DNA from: Boesenbergia rotunda
Lineage: Eukaryota > Streptophyta > Magnoliopsida > Zingiberales > Zingiberaceae
Direction of reading: 5' to 3'
Assembly: GCA_024364735.1 (NCBI GenBank)
Contig: JAGFNQ010000279.1
Span: 1,309,732 to 1,373,731, forward strand
DNA length: 64,000 bases
The translations under genes were made by a program, and so were the position numbers. This document shows positions 22,941 through 32,967 of this stretch, piece by piece (within the stretch, counting starts at the first letter, position 1; each line of letters begins with the position of its first letter). The notes under the pieces were generated by a model. The model did not search any database, was not told the DNA's origin, and saw nothing but the letters and a program-made list of their open reading frames with translations.

Positions 22941-24274
22941 CAGTGTTTGCATTTTTATATTTGTTATATGTATGTAATTGTCCATTACTTCACATTATAG
23001 ATGACATGGTGTGTGGTGTCACACAGAAGATCATGTTATCAGTTCCTTGTAAAGTATAAGTAGTAGCTCACAACCATGATGAATTTGGACAAACCATTGG
23101 AACTATTGTAGTGTAATTTAGTATTAGTCTATCTTGACTATAGAATTATACTAGTGCACTTTGTGTGTATTGAGCAAGACCATTTTGAGGTTATTCATTT
23201 ATACTGACTATATAATTGAACAAAACCTCTGTTATTATGGATGTACATGCTCTTAATCTCGATATAATAATGGGCACATATACTTAGTATTTATTTCTTT
23301 AATTTACCAATGGGAGAGATTTATTCGTTAAGTCAATAAGCCCGGTAAATTGGAAAATAATATTATTTATATTGTGTGTCATTGATTATAAAAGGAAACT
23401 GTGTCCTAAATTATTTAGGCTGATGATGTCCCCTTAAGGAGCTCATAAGGATTATCATGTAAACTCTGCAGGTGGACTTGATCCAATATGATAATAAGGT
23501 TGAGTGGTACTACTCTTGGAGTTATATGTTAATTAATTAAATTGTCAGTAATTTAATTAAATAATGGACATACGATATCTTAAACACGGGGAGATAATGT
23601 ACACATAATAAGAAGGGTCCATATTTTAAATGTGGGGTCGGTGCGGTAGTTCAATAATAACCCTTTTGTGAATCGGGTTATTATTAACGACCAGATTAAA
23701 GATCCGTTAGGAGGCCATAACGGACTCCTTCTTTTGGTCCATATTGTAGCCTATATATACCCTCTTAAGCCGAGACTTTTTCGTCTATTATTTTTCCTCT
23801 CCATTTGGTTTGGGTGTGCGACGCAAGGAGGCTAGGGGTCGGCGCACCTTGACCTAGGGCCAGCGCACCACCTTGTGGAGCTAGGGATGGCGCACCAAGA
23901 AGGAGAAGTGGAAGAAGAAGGGTGAACGGCGGTTGCAATTCTTGGAAGATCGTCGCCCACACTACGTTCAAGAAGAGGATAGGAATACAATAGAAAATCA
24001 AGAGGTATATGTTTTTCTATTCCACTTGTATTCGTATTTTTTCTTGGATTCCGAATCAAAACCAAGAACCGTCGATCGAGGCTTCATCTTCTATTCTGCT
24101 ACTAATCAATCAGGAGCTTGATTACTTGATCAACCAGTTTGTTCAAGCAATCACTCAATCTACCAAAGCAAGGTTGATGAAGTAGGTTGTTTGAGAAGCT
24201 TTCTGTCCCTGTGCGGATTAATTTTGTTCATAGAATTTAATCCGGGGAAACAGTGCGGAATCCCAACGCCAACA
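22941..24274 (+). repeat. LTR remnant D (element-B family)
   Basis: Starting inside an LTR, this follows the B-type LTR from its ...ACAGTG... position (landmarks GACATGG, AGAAGATCATGTTATCAG, CCATTGG, ACGATATCTTAAACACGGGGA, a TATATATA box near 23,752 and AGAGGTATAT near 24,000) to a CCAACGCCAACA end. Its 5' part is missing because element A inserted here; that part would lie left of the window. No internal region follows, so it is a solo LTR or a truncated end. Small frames at 23,765-24,121 are not credible genes. Confidence 0.8.
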
Positions 24275-24291
24275 ATATCCCTAGTGGTGAT

Positions 24292-25674
24292 TGTTGGTGC
24301 AAGATGCATCAATAATGTCCTCCTCTAAGTGTTTCAATGTTTGACAATATGCTTAAGTCAATGATACATTGAACAAGGGAAGGGTGAGTCAAGAAAAGAG
24401 TACCAAAGTGAACCAAAGTCCTAGTTAACCTAGGCACTAAGTCCTGATCATGGATTGGGCAATAAGTCTTGACCGAGGGCTGGGCACCTAAGACCTGACC
24501 GAGGGTTGGGCACGAAGACCTGGTTCAAGGAATTGTGCACTAAGTCTTGGCCGAGGGTTGGGCACCGAAGACCTGGTTTGAGGAATTGGGCACAATGTCC
24601 TGGACGAGGGTTGGGCACCGAAGTCCTGGACCTAGGGTTTGGGCACGATGTCTTGGTCTGAGGGATTGAGCAACTTAGCTGAGTGATGACTAAGGATAAG
24701 AGACGGGTTAAGGGTCGAACATCTTGAGATCCAAGAGTCTCAAAGGCTAAGCAAAAGTCCACCTGAATGGACTGGGTGGGAACCATCTCCTGAGAGGAGT
24801 AGGTTGAAGGCGCGGTCCCCGAGGGGTGGGAACTTAGGCGTCGGTTCGACCTAGGGTTTCGCGGAAATCCGAAGTCAGAACCATTTCGTTAAGGATAACA
24901 TTGTATATGTGTTTGCCTTGTATTTATGTATCTTGCAAGTACCTAAATTGGAAGACAAAGCAGACAAACAAACACACAACAAGGCTGGAAAGATGGCTGT
25001 TAGGCGCCCCCATCAACTAGGGCACCTCAATGGATCAAGGCGACTCCTTCAACACAGGCACCCTAGTTCAAAGCCTTATCGGCTGCTGCAAGTTCGGCGG
25101 GGAGATGAGGTTTGACCAAGTCAATTGAGGCGCCTCATTGATCATAGGCACCCCAATGAACCCTATAAAAGGGGCTTCAACCTCTCAGCTCAAGTAACAA
25201 CATCCAAAATCATTCTGAGCACTCCGAACGGAAGAAACGCGGTAACGACAAAGCTCTGCGACCAAGGAAGCTCCGGGAGGAAGTGCGTGGCACTTCGGAG
25301 ATCCAGATCGCCCGAGTTTTCGATTCTTTTCATTTGGTTTGATTTACTTTCCGCACTGAAATTTATTTAATATTTTGATTGTAAATCATACACTGTAAGA
25401 CAGGTTTCTCCGCCTCCGAAAAGTCCGGAAAGGAGACCATTAGTGGGCGGGCGTTCCCGTGCTTAGGTCTTGAATGTACTGACCCTGGGGGGTTGGGAAC
25501 TAAGTAAATCCCGTGTGTACAAGTCTCGTTGTTTTCTTCGTTCTTTCTATTTTCCGTTGCACTAACTCTGAGTCTAGAACGAAGATCCGAAAGATGAGTT
25601 TTTCTACGAAGTTTTCGCGAGATTTTTACGGTCGATATTCACCCCCCCCCTCTATCGACGACACCGGTCCAACA
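24292..25674 (+). mobile_element. Solo LTR F
   Basis: A 1,383-bp unit, TGTTGGTGCAAGATGCATC to CACCGGTCCAACA, between two copies of GTGAT (24,287-24,291; 25,675-25,679). It is the same family as the LTRs of C in plus orientation: repeat block (24,440-24,660), hairpin CCACCT/GGGTGG (near 24,760), short dyads, TATAAAA (25,164-25,170), and a C-run before TCTATCGACG. It lies 13-17 bp beyond the end of LTR D. Confidence 0.93.
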
Positions 25675-25679
25675 GTGAT

Positions 25680-26486
25680 AGGTAGAACACAACGTAGAAG
25701 AACTCGATAAAGAGCGTAGTGCTGGGGCTGTAGCTAAATAGAGCTAAAAATGGAGATGGTAGGGTCTCTCTCACCCTCAGAGAAGTAAGTAAAAAGGGTG
25801 TCTAGGGTAATGTGGGAGTAAGGATCAACAAAAGAACTATCTCTAGGTGGATAGCATAAGAAAGTAGAATCAGATGGACGTAACTCAAAATGTTGGGTGA
25901 ATAGTATAGGAGATATGATAAAATCAATCTGCTGGGCATGGATAGAGTAATGGGTGCCATCTAATTTGACTAAGTTATTGTAAAATTCTGCACACAGGGT
26001 CACATCTATAAAATCAGTGCAGTAGATAAGCTGGTATAAGTGGTAGTGATGGAAAACGTCCATGGCGATAGGGCAGTAGGTCTCAAAGAAATTCCTATGA
26101 AGATAGTAACAATCTAATGGTATGTAGGTAATCTACTCAAAGTGATCCTGAAGAGACAAAGAGGGGAATCTAGGGTTTGTACTGGGCAGGGTAGCAGGTC
26201 CAGTCTGGGCTATGCGACATGTACTAATTTTGACAAGAACATAGTAATAGTAAGAATAAATAAAAAATGGAAATTAAGAGTAGAATTTAGAATATATCGT
26301 CTTTAAAGCATGTTGAAAGCAAGGAAGGAGATCTTGGGTTGTTGGCTTTGTTTTGGCAGGGGTTTGAGAGAGAAAACGAGAGAAAGGGGAGGAGAGGAAG
26401 TGGATTAGGGTGCCTTGGTCGTTTCTGTTCGGCGCGCGTGAGGAAGTATATATAGAGGGAACTTGGGCGCCTGAGTTGGGTTTAGG
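25680..26486 (-). pseudogene. Decayed transposon-associated reading frame with promoter
   Basis: On the minus strand a TATA-like box (CTATATATAC near 26,445) is followed by a pyrimidine-rich leader and a frame that runs, with one stop, through FPSLSLQDHFE, LDCYYLHRNFFETYCP, then from 26,063 to 25,734 (109 codons: FYNNLVKLD, FIISPILFTQHFELRPSDSTFLCYPP). I do not recognise a named enzyme. The style (a short aromatic-rich N-terminal domain of plant transposon proteins) suggests part of an LTR element or other mobile element, interrupted by solo LTR F at its 3' side. No intact protein is predicted. It could also be a fragment of an unrelated host gene. Confidence 0.4.
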
Positions 26487-26490
26487 GCAC

Positions 26491-26679
26491 TTGCAAGGTT
26501 GCAAACGTAGTCTCACATCGAAAACACATGGGAAAGATCATAGACCTATAAGGAAAAAAACTTAAATCCATTCTTTTGGAAGAGCTCAAGAGCAAAACCA
26601 TAAGAGCATAGGCCCAAAGTGGACAATATTATACCATTCTGGATATATCTAAATTCTTTTCGGTCCTAAGAATTGGTAT
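26491..26679 (+). repeat. G-type short LTR, left copy, with start of primer site
   Basis: About 181 bp matching the LTR at 30,840-31,037 (TTGCAAGGTTGCAAAC, CTCACATCGAAAACACATGG, TTCGGTCCTAAGA) and followed by ATTGGTAT, the beginning of a tRNA-Met primer site. The first eight or so LTR bases are lost. Confidence 0.75.
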
Positions 26680-27701
26680 TTTTTTAAAAAAAATTAAGTT
26701 AAACAAAAATTTTGAAAAAGAAATTTTTGAAAGAAGAGTTAAATAGAAATTTTGAAAAAGAAATTTTTGGAAGAGTTAAACAAAAATTTTAGAAGAAGAG
26801 TTAAATAGAATTTTTTAAAAAAATTAAGTTAAAATTTTTTTTAAAAGATTAAGTTAAATAGAAAATTTGGCAAGCACAGACAAATCTTATTTCATTTTAG
26901 TTTGGGCTAACCAACTTAGTGACAAATTAGTTTAGCTTCTTCAATTAGTTGGGTTTGATTTATTTTAAGTCATAAACATCTCACCCATTTCTAAGTGACA
27001 AGGAAGGGATCCGTATTTGTTTTGTGAGATGATTTCAATTTTATCTTGAAGTTAGGTTGAATCTAAGATATGATTGAAACTTGAGTTAGATTCAGATTTA
27101 AGAATTAGTAATTTAAGAATATATTTCAATATTTAGCTTCCAAGTCTTGGCGGGGCACAAAGGCCTTCTTTGGCCATAGCCTTATTGGATCAACAACCCT
27201 TTCCTAGACAAACCTGCATAAAGAAATAATATTTTTAAATTTCTCATTCAGAAATCTTGGTCTAACTAGTCGAGGATGTGGTGAGGTAGCTTTGGCTAGT
27301 TCCACCGGACTAAGAAGACCAAATAGGAAATGCCTTCTCCTACTTGACTCCCCAGACAGTTTTCCTAACGTACTATCAGCTCACCCCACTCTAATACTAG
27401 GTTGTGTAAGTTTCACTCAGATCTGGTCCTTAACTAACCATATCTGGTCCTTAACTAACCATTTCTAATCCTAAGCAAAGATAATAATAAAAAAATAAAC
27501 AAACATCAGACAAGGTATTCAATAAAAACTACATAACCATATGAATAGTCTTTTTATTTGCTCCCCCTGGATCATATCCTCGATATGGTCAATTTAAATA
27601 ATGGATATGAACCTTAGAGACCCAATATTGATTTGGTCTAACTTGATTAGTCAAGCTTAATTTGGGGACCCATGCTTGGACTCGGGTGCTATGGCGGTTT
27701 A
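26680..27701 (-). other. Interior of captured A-type fragment, non-coding part
   Basis: AT-rich repeats (26,680-26,880), then the conserved gag-protease spacer (26,880-27,540) in the minus orientation, continuous with the gag piece to its right. There is no gene here. Confidence 0.6.
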
Positions 27702-28468
27702 CTAATGAATAATAAGACCTAAATAGGTGAGATCCACCTTGTTCTTTAGTCCAGCCGGATCGTCCTTTGGTTGTCCCATCTTCTTCTTCTTTTGGGCTTT
27801 CCAAGTTTTGAACAACATTCGAACGACATTCATAAGCTCTGCCAGTTCTTCTTCTTCAGATTCTGAGTTAGAATCCAGTTCTGGTTCTGGTGCCTTCTTC
27901 TTGATTTTTCCTACAATTAAAACTTCACCTTTCTCTGCAAGTGCACCATTAATCTGCTCATGTAATTCAAATTCTGAAAATAGTTCATCTAATTTTATTT
28001 TAGATAAATCCTTAGAAACTTTGTAAGCATTGACCATCGATGCCCACAGTGAGTTTCTAGGGAATGAGTTCAAGGTATACCTGATCAGATCCCTATTTTC
28101 AATTGTGTGCCTAACGATGTGGAGCTCATTCATGATTTCTTGTATCCAGGCGTGCAGTTGGGAAGCAATTTCTCCGTTCTGCATTTTTAAATTATACAAT
28201 TTATTTAATAATAAATCTCGACGGCATACCTTGGTGTCGGATGTTCCTTCATGGAGTTCTATCAACTTGTTCCATAATTCTTTGGTGCTGCTGAAAGGAC
28301 CAACACGGTTCAACTCCTCCTTTGTAAGTTCACATTGGAAAGTCCGTGTCGTTTTTGCATCAACTTCAATTCTTCTCTTGGCAAATGTGTCCCATTTGTC
28401 ATAGCTCAGCATCGTCCCTTGCTCGTTTGTTGGGAGATCGAATCCGGTTTGGATTATGATCCACATGT
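27702..28468 (-). pseudogene. Captured A-type gag fragment
   Basis: The minus strand is open from the LTR junction at 28,468 to 27,702 and encodes UBN2 gag: MWIIIQTGFDLP, LTKEELNRVGPFSSTKELWN, LIELHEGTSDT, RYTLNSFPRNSLWASMVNAYKVS, then an acidic region and a lysine cluster. It is close to the gag of element A. The N-terminus is cut exactly where a G-type LTR begins (TGTTGGGG at 28,469). Zinc knuckles and pol are not present. The fragment lies between two plus-strand G-type LTR pieces and runs opposite to them. Confidence 0.82.
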
Positions 28469-28523
28469 TGTTGGGGTTGCGAGGTTGTAAACATAGTCTC
28501 ACATCGAAAATACATGGGAAAGA
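28469..28523 (+). repeat. G-type short LTR, right copy (truncated)
   Basis: Starts TGTTGGGGTTGCGAGG and follows the G LTR for about 55 bp to GGGAAAGATC, then stops matching where the leader of element H begins. Confidence 0.75.
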
Positions 28524-30647
28524 TCCAGATCTAACCATGTGGGTTATGCCTTGATAAAGGATGTGTGCAAAAAGTAAAATACATGATAATGTGCAAAAAG
28601 TAACCGAATCCTAAACACACAAAATTAGAAATCTCAGCTCTGATACCAATTTGTTGGATAGCTTGGCGGGTTTCCTAAGAGAACACCGGGTCATCCATGA
28701 GAGACCTCTCCATGTCCACGGATTAAAAATTTAATCTGAATAGAGACCTATCTCCCAAACGACCGTCTCGTCATCATAGTAATTGGTTAGAGTTACAACT
28801 TGGCCAAACTTGATAGTTAAGCCTTGTAACTTGCCTAACCAATTGGTCGCGGAAAAGACGACGAGCGGATCGTCGGGTTTTGAGTTTATGATCGGGGTCC
28901 ATGACAATTAATTAACAAATAATTAAGAGCAAGATAACTAATTGAAATCACATGAAATAATGGAAGAACAAAGAGCCGTAAGAGAAGGTATACCTCTCGT
29001 TACCTCGCGATCTTCTATTGTATGACCCTCCCCTCTTGGACGTCGTGTGGGCGACGATCTACCAAGAACCGGAGTCACCAAGGGCCACCCAACACCAACT
29101 TCTTCCACCCACCAACAAACCCTAGAATCTAGGGTTTCCGCCGGCAGCCTCCTTCCTCTTATCCTTGCACCACCGGCCACAAGGGGCCTCCACAGCCCGC
29201 CGACCACAAGGAAGCACTGGGAGGAAGCTGAGGAAGAAGATGAAGAAGGAGAAGAGATGGTTATCTCTTCCCCACAGCCACCCTACCCACCGCAAGCTCT
29301 CCTTTCTCCCTTCTCCTTGCCACCGGCCAAAGAAATCAAGAGCAACTCCTTTTTCTGACCATCGGCAACTCCTCCTTGAACCCAGCATACGCACGCCAAG
29401 GAGGAAGAAAGAAAGGAAGAAGATGGAGTGGAAAAGGAGAAGAAAAAGAGGATGATCAATCCTCTTCTTGCGCCTTCTTCTCCACTTATCGGCGGCGCCG
29501 CAAACCACAAGTTTGTGGTCACCGTAGGCGATCCTCCGGCCCTCCTTGCTCCTGCTAAACACCACCTGATAGTGCTCCCTAGGATGAAGCTCCACGCCCA
29601 AAAGAAAAAGGAGAGAAAAGCTTCTCTTCTTCCTTCTTTAGCACCGGCGCAAGCTCAAACCTAGGTGAGAGAAGAGAGGAAAGAATAGAGAGAGGGAGGT
29701 CTAGGGTTTTCTTTGTGTTGGAATTGATTAGCCTTGTTTCATGACTCTTATGGGGTATTTATAGGGCTACAATAGGGATCATAAGGAGGAGTTGGGTCTT
29801 GGTCTGCTAATGGATCCAAACCCGATCCATTAATGAAGAATTATTCCACTAAAGACCCTTCATTGAACTACCTCACCAACCCCCATATTTACATATGGGC
29901 TCCACCTATTATGAGTACAATTTCTCCCCGTGTTTAAGATATCGAATGCCCGTTGATTAATTTAAATTACTGACAATTTTAATTAATCAACATCTAACTC
30001 CTTAACTAGTATCACTCATCCTTATCATCATGTTGGACCGAGTCCACTTGCAAGATTTAATATGATGAACCTTATGAGCTCATCAAGGGGGCATCATCAT
30101 CCCGACTCACCAGGACATGGATTCCATCTATAATCAACAGTACACCATGTAAATAATATTATTTCCCAACTTACCGGGCCTATCAATTTAATAGAATAAA
30201 TTTCGCCCATTGGTAAATCAAAGAAACAACTATTAAGTATATCTGCCCGTTATTATATCGGGATTCAGAGCATATACTCCACAATATACTGAGGTCTAGT
30301 CCAATTATAAAGTCCGTACAAATTGGATCACCTCTATGTTGGTCCTGCTCAATACACACAAAGTGTACTAGTATAATTCTATGGTCAAGATAAACCAACA
30401 CCAAATTACACTACAACCATCCCAATGGTTTGTCCAAATCCATCTCGGTTGTGAGCCTCTACTTATACTCTACAAGACACTGATAACATGATCTTCTGTG
30501 TGTCACCACACACCATGTTATCTATAGCGTAAAGTATTAGACATTTTGCACATACTAATATAAACATGCAACCTGTGATTTTGTTATTCTCTTTCAAAAT
30601 GTAGATGTCTTATACAAAAGGCAAGGCTTTTAGTATACATCCTAACA
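28524..30647 (-). mobile_element. Element H: B-type LTR with primer site and leader (truncated element)
   Basis: The LTR (28,652-30,647) reads TGTTAGGATGTAT to GCTATCCAACA on the minus strand, about 2.0 kb, and belongs to the B family (shared ACGATATCTTAAACACGGGG and TTTAATCCGTGGAC blocks). A perfect primer site (TGGTATCAGAGCTGAGAT, 28,631-28,648) and about 100 bp of leader follow, so it is the 5' LTR of a minus-strand element whose body has been lost at the junction near 28,523. Open frames at 28,938-29,664 lie in the GC-rich LTR leader and look non-coding. Confidence 0.85.
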
Positions 30648-30839
30648 ATGTGAGCTCCCTTGTCTTGATCAAGAGGACCAGACATCAGGCAGAGAAGTCC
30701 TAGTTGCGACTAGGTGGTGAAGTCCTAGTAGGTCGAGTGGACCGAAGGGCAAAAAATCCTAGTGGGTTGAGAATCAGACATCAAACGGAAAGAGTTTCCG
30801 CTTGAGGAGGGGCTTGTGGTCCTTTGTTTGAGGGGGGAT
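30648..30839 (+). other. 3' interior end of a G-type element with polypurine tract
   Basis: About 190 bp rich in AAGTCCTAG and CGCTTGAGGAGGGGC, ending in TTTGAGGGGGGAT directly before the LTR at 30,840. The purine tract marks this as the 3' end of an element interior. Confidence 0.65.
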
Positions 30840-31037
30840 TATTGGGGTTGCAAGGTTTCAAACATAATCCCACATCAAAAACACATGGAAAAAATCATAG
30901 GCTTATAAGAAAAAAAGATATCTCCATTGGTATGAGGCCTTTTGGGAGAGCCCAAAAGCAAAACCATGAGGGCTTAGGCCCAAAGTGGATAATATCATAC
31001 CATTATGGTGATATCTAAATTCCTTTCGGTCCTAACA
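30840..31037 (+). repeat. G-type short LTR
   Basis: A 198-bp LTR (first bases TATTGGGG, mutated from TGTTGGGG; end CGGTCCTAACA). It has a purine tract on its left and a primer site on its right (31,040-31,051, TGGTATCAGAGC), so interior sequence of a G element lies on both sides. Confidence 0.82.
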
Positions 31038-32108
31038 ATTGGTATCAGAGCTATGGTTTCCGATTTTGTGTGTTTTGGATTTGGTTACTTTCATGCATTT
31101 CATATATGATTTATGCCAGATAATAGTAGGATGTGCAATAGACTAACTTTGTGATTGTAGGCATAAGATTCAACTATTATGGCTATGTGTGATTGTGTAT
31201 GATGTCGTGTGTGATTGTATATATTTATTTGAATCCTTGGGGTTGACGAGGCCATTAGTATTTAATTGTAATTAAATACGGCAAATATTAGCCGCTTGTT
31301 TTAATTTATTTCGATCTAGATTATTTGTACACTCCTTCGTGGAGTATAGGATCGATGGATGTAAATTAAAATTAAATTTTTTTTCTTGGCTCGGTTCCTA
31401 CTTGCACGGCTAAAGGAGGAGGAGGAGACGAGGTGGCAACACGACTGGAGGCGTATTGGAGATCGGCAAAATCTACAAAGCCATAATAGTTGGAAATTTA
31501 GAATTTTCATATTTATTGCTTGCCGTTTTGATATGTTTGTTATGCATGCTTTAAAAATTCCTCATTTTAAAATACTAAGTGGGAGAGGGAATCTTTGAGT
31601 CCTGTGGTCTCCATTACTAGTTTGAAAAGTGGTGCAAACAAACTTGCGCATTGACTCTGAGTGTCTTCCTCCACATCGGATGAGTTTGTTTTGCGGACCA
31701 CTAGTTCAAACTTCCATTGGATGATTTTAGGAAATTATTTAGGAGCGTGTGATCTTCCCCATCGGAAGGGACATAATCCTAGATAATGGACTTAGTAATC
31801 AAAGTAATGGTGTACACTTAGATGTAATTAATAGTATCCTCCCCATCGGATTCACTGCTATTATTTGTATGGCTGAAGATAAACTAACTATTAATTTTAT
31901 TTGTCAAAATGTAAGGTTGACAAGATAATAAAATTAATGGGTAAAATCTCCTCTTACAAATGTTTGAATTAGTATACGTCCACACTATCGTGGCATGCTA
32001 AATTCACGGTGTTTTGAGGTATTGGTGAATTTAAAATTTTATTGTTTGAGGAATCAATTATTTTAAATTCTAATGTGTTGACCATTGTGATTCTCAGGAT
32101 TTTTTAAA
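31038..32108 (+). other. G-element leader
   Basis: Primer site and about 1 kb of untranslated leader collinear with 3,226-4,290 of element B (shared GTTTCCGATTTTGTGTG, CTAAGTGGGAGAGGGA, CTTCCCCATCGGA, CACGGTGTTT). There is no gene. A TGTGATTGTAG/GC acceptor-like site near 31,160 matches a similar site at 3,350 in B. Confidence 0.7.
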
Positions 32109-32967
32109 ATGGCTTTCAATCCCCTTGCTGTGATTTTAAAAGAAAATAAACTTACTGGTCCTAACTATATTGATTGGAAAAGGAACTTGGATATTGTCTT
32201 GACTACTAAGGAGTACAAATTTATACTTTTTGAGATATGTCCCGCTAAGCTTAGTGATGATTCTAGTGAAAAGGAGAAAGAGAGTTATAGGAAGCGGGTT
32301 AAGGCAGATGAGATGACGTAGTGTTACATTTTTGTTTTTATTTTTTGATTTACAAGGGGTATCCAGGCTTGCGCCTAACTAATTCACTTGGCTGACCGGC
32401 CCTACCCCACAGCCTTCAACGAAAGTCCCCACCGGTCAAAGAGGGTAAATCGCGGGACGGAGACACGTGGCAACTTCACCACTGATGATATAGGTACCTG
32501 ATGGCCCGACCACGCAACAGCCGTGGGCGATTTCTCCATCGCATATTGCCCCTCTACCCAGGGAGGAATCGAACCCGGGAAGTGAGGATCACCCAGTGAG
32601 CCATTACCAATCGCGCCATGCCCAAGGTGTTACATTTTCTTCTATTTCAATGTCTACAACATCAGCATCAGGCTTCACTTTCGAAATATGACATGAGCTC
32701 AATGTCAGAACTCTTTGGACAACAGAATCGGGCTGCTAGGCAAGAGGCTATGAGGAACTTAATGACGACCACCATGGCTAAGGGAACACCCGTGAGGGAT
32801 TATGTTCTCAAGATGATGTCTCATTTGAATGAGATGGAAGTCCTTGGAGCTGAAATCGATGGGTAAACCCAGGTCAATACCATTCTCTAGACGCCACCCA
32901 AGAGTTTTGAGCAGTTTTGCCTAAATTACAATATGAACAAGAGGATGTATTTGTTCGAGGAACTTCT
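32109..32967 (+). pseudogene. G-element gag, split by a SINE
   Basis: A true ATG at 32,109 opens a copia gag: MAFNPLAVILKENKLTGPNY, IDWKRNLDIVLTTKEYKF, KRVKADEMT, interrupted at 32,321 by a SINE. It resumes after 32,626 with MSELFGQQNRAARQ, GTPVRDYVLKMMSHLNEMEVLGAEIDG, a stop, then FEQFCLNYNMNKR and EELL, where LTR I cuts it at 32,967. The UBN2 domain is recognisable and matches the gag of element B, of which it preserves the N-terminus. The zinc knuckle and everything downstream are missing. It is a dead gene with three lesions: SINE, stop, LTR insertion. Confidence 0.85.
32333..32626 (-). mobile_element. tRNA-derived SINE
   Basis: 294 bp between two copies of the 12-bp duplication GTGTTACATTTT (32,321-32,332; 32,627-32,638). 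On the minus strand the 5' end carries a pol III promoter: a box A-like TGGCGCGATTGG (32,607-32,618) and a canonical box B GGTTCGATTCC (32,565-32,575) about 31 bp further. The 3' end (32,333-32,350) is A-rich with interspersed T. There is no coding capacity; it would depend on a LINE for movement. The duplicated target and internal promoter make this call strong. I do not recognise the family name. Confidence 0.92.
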
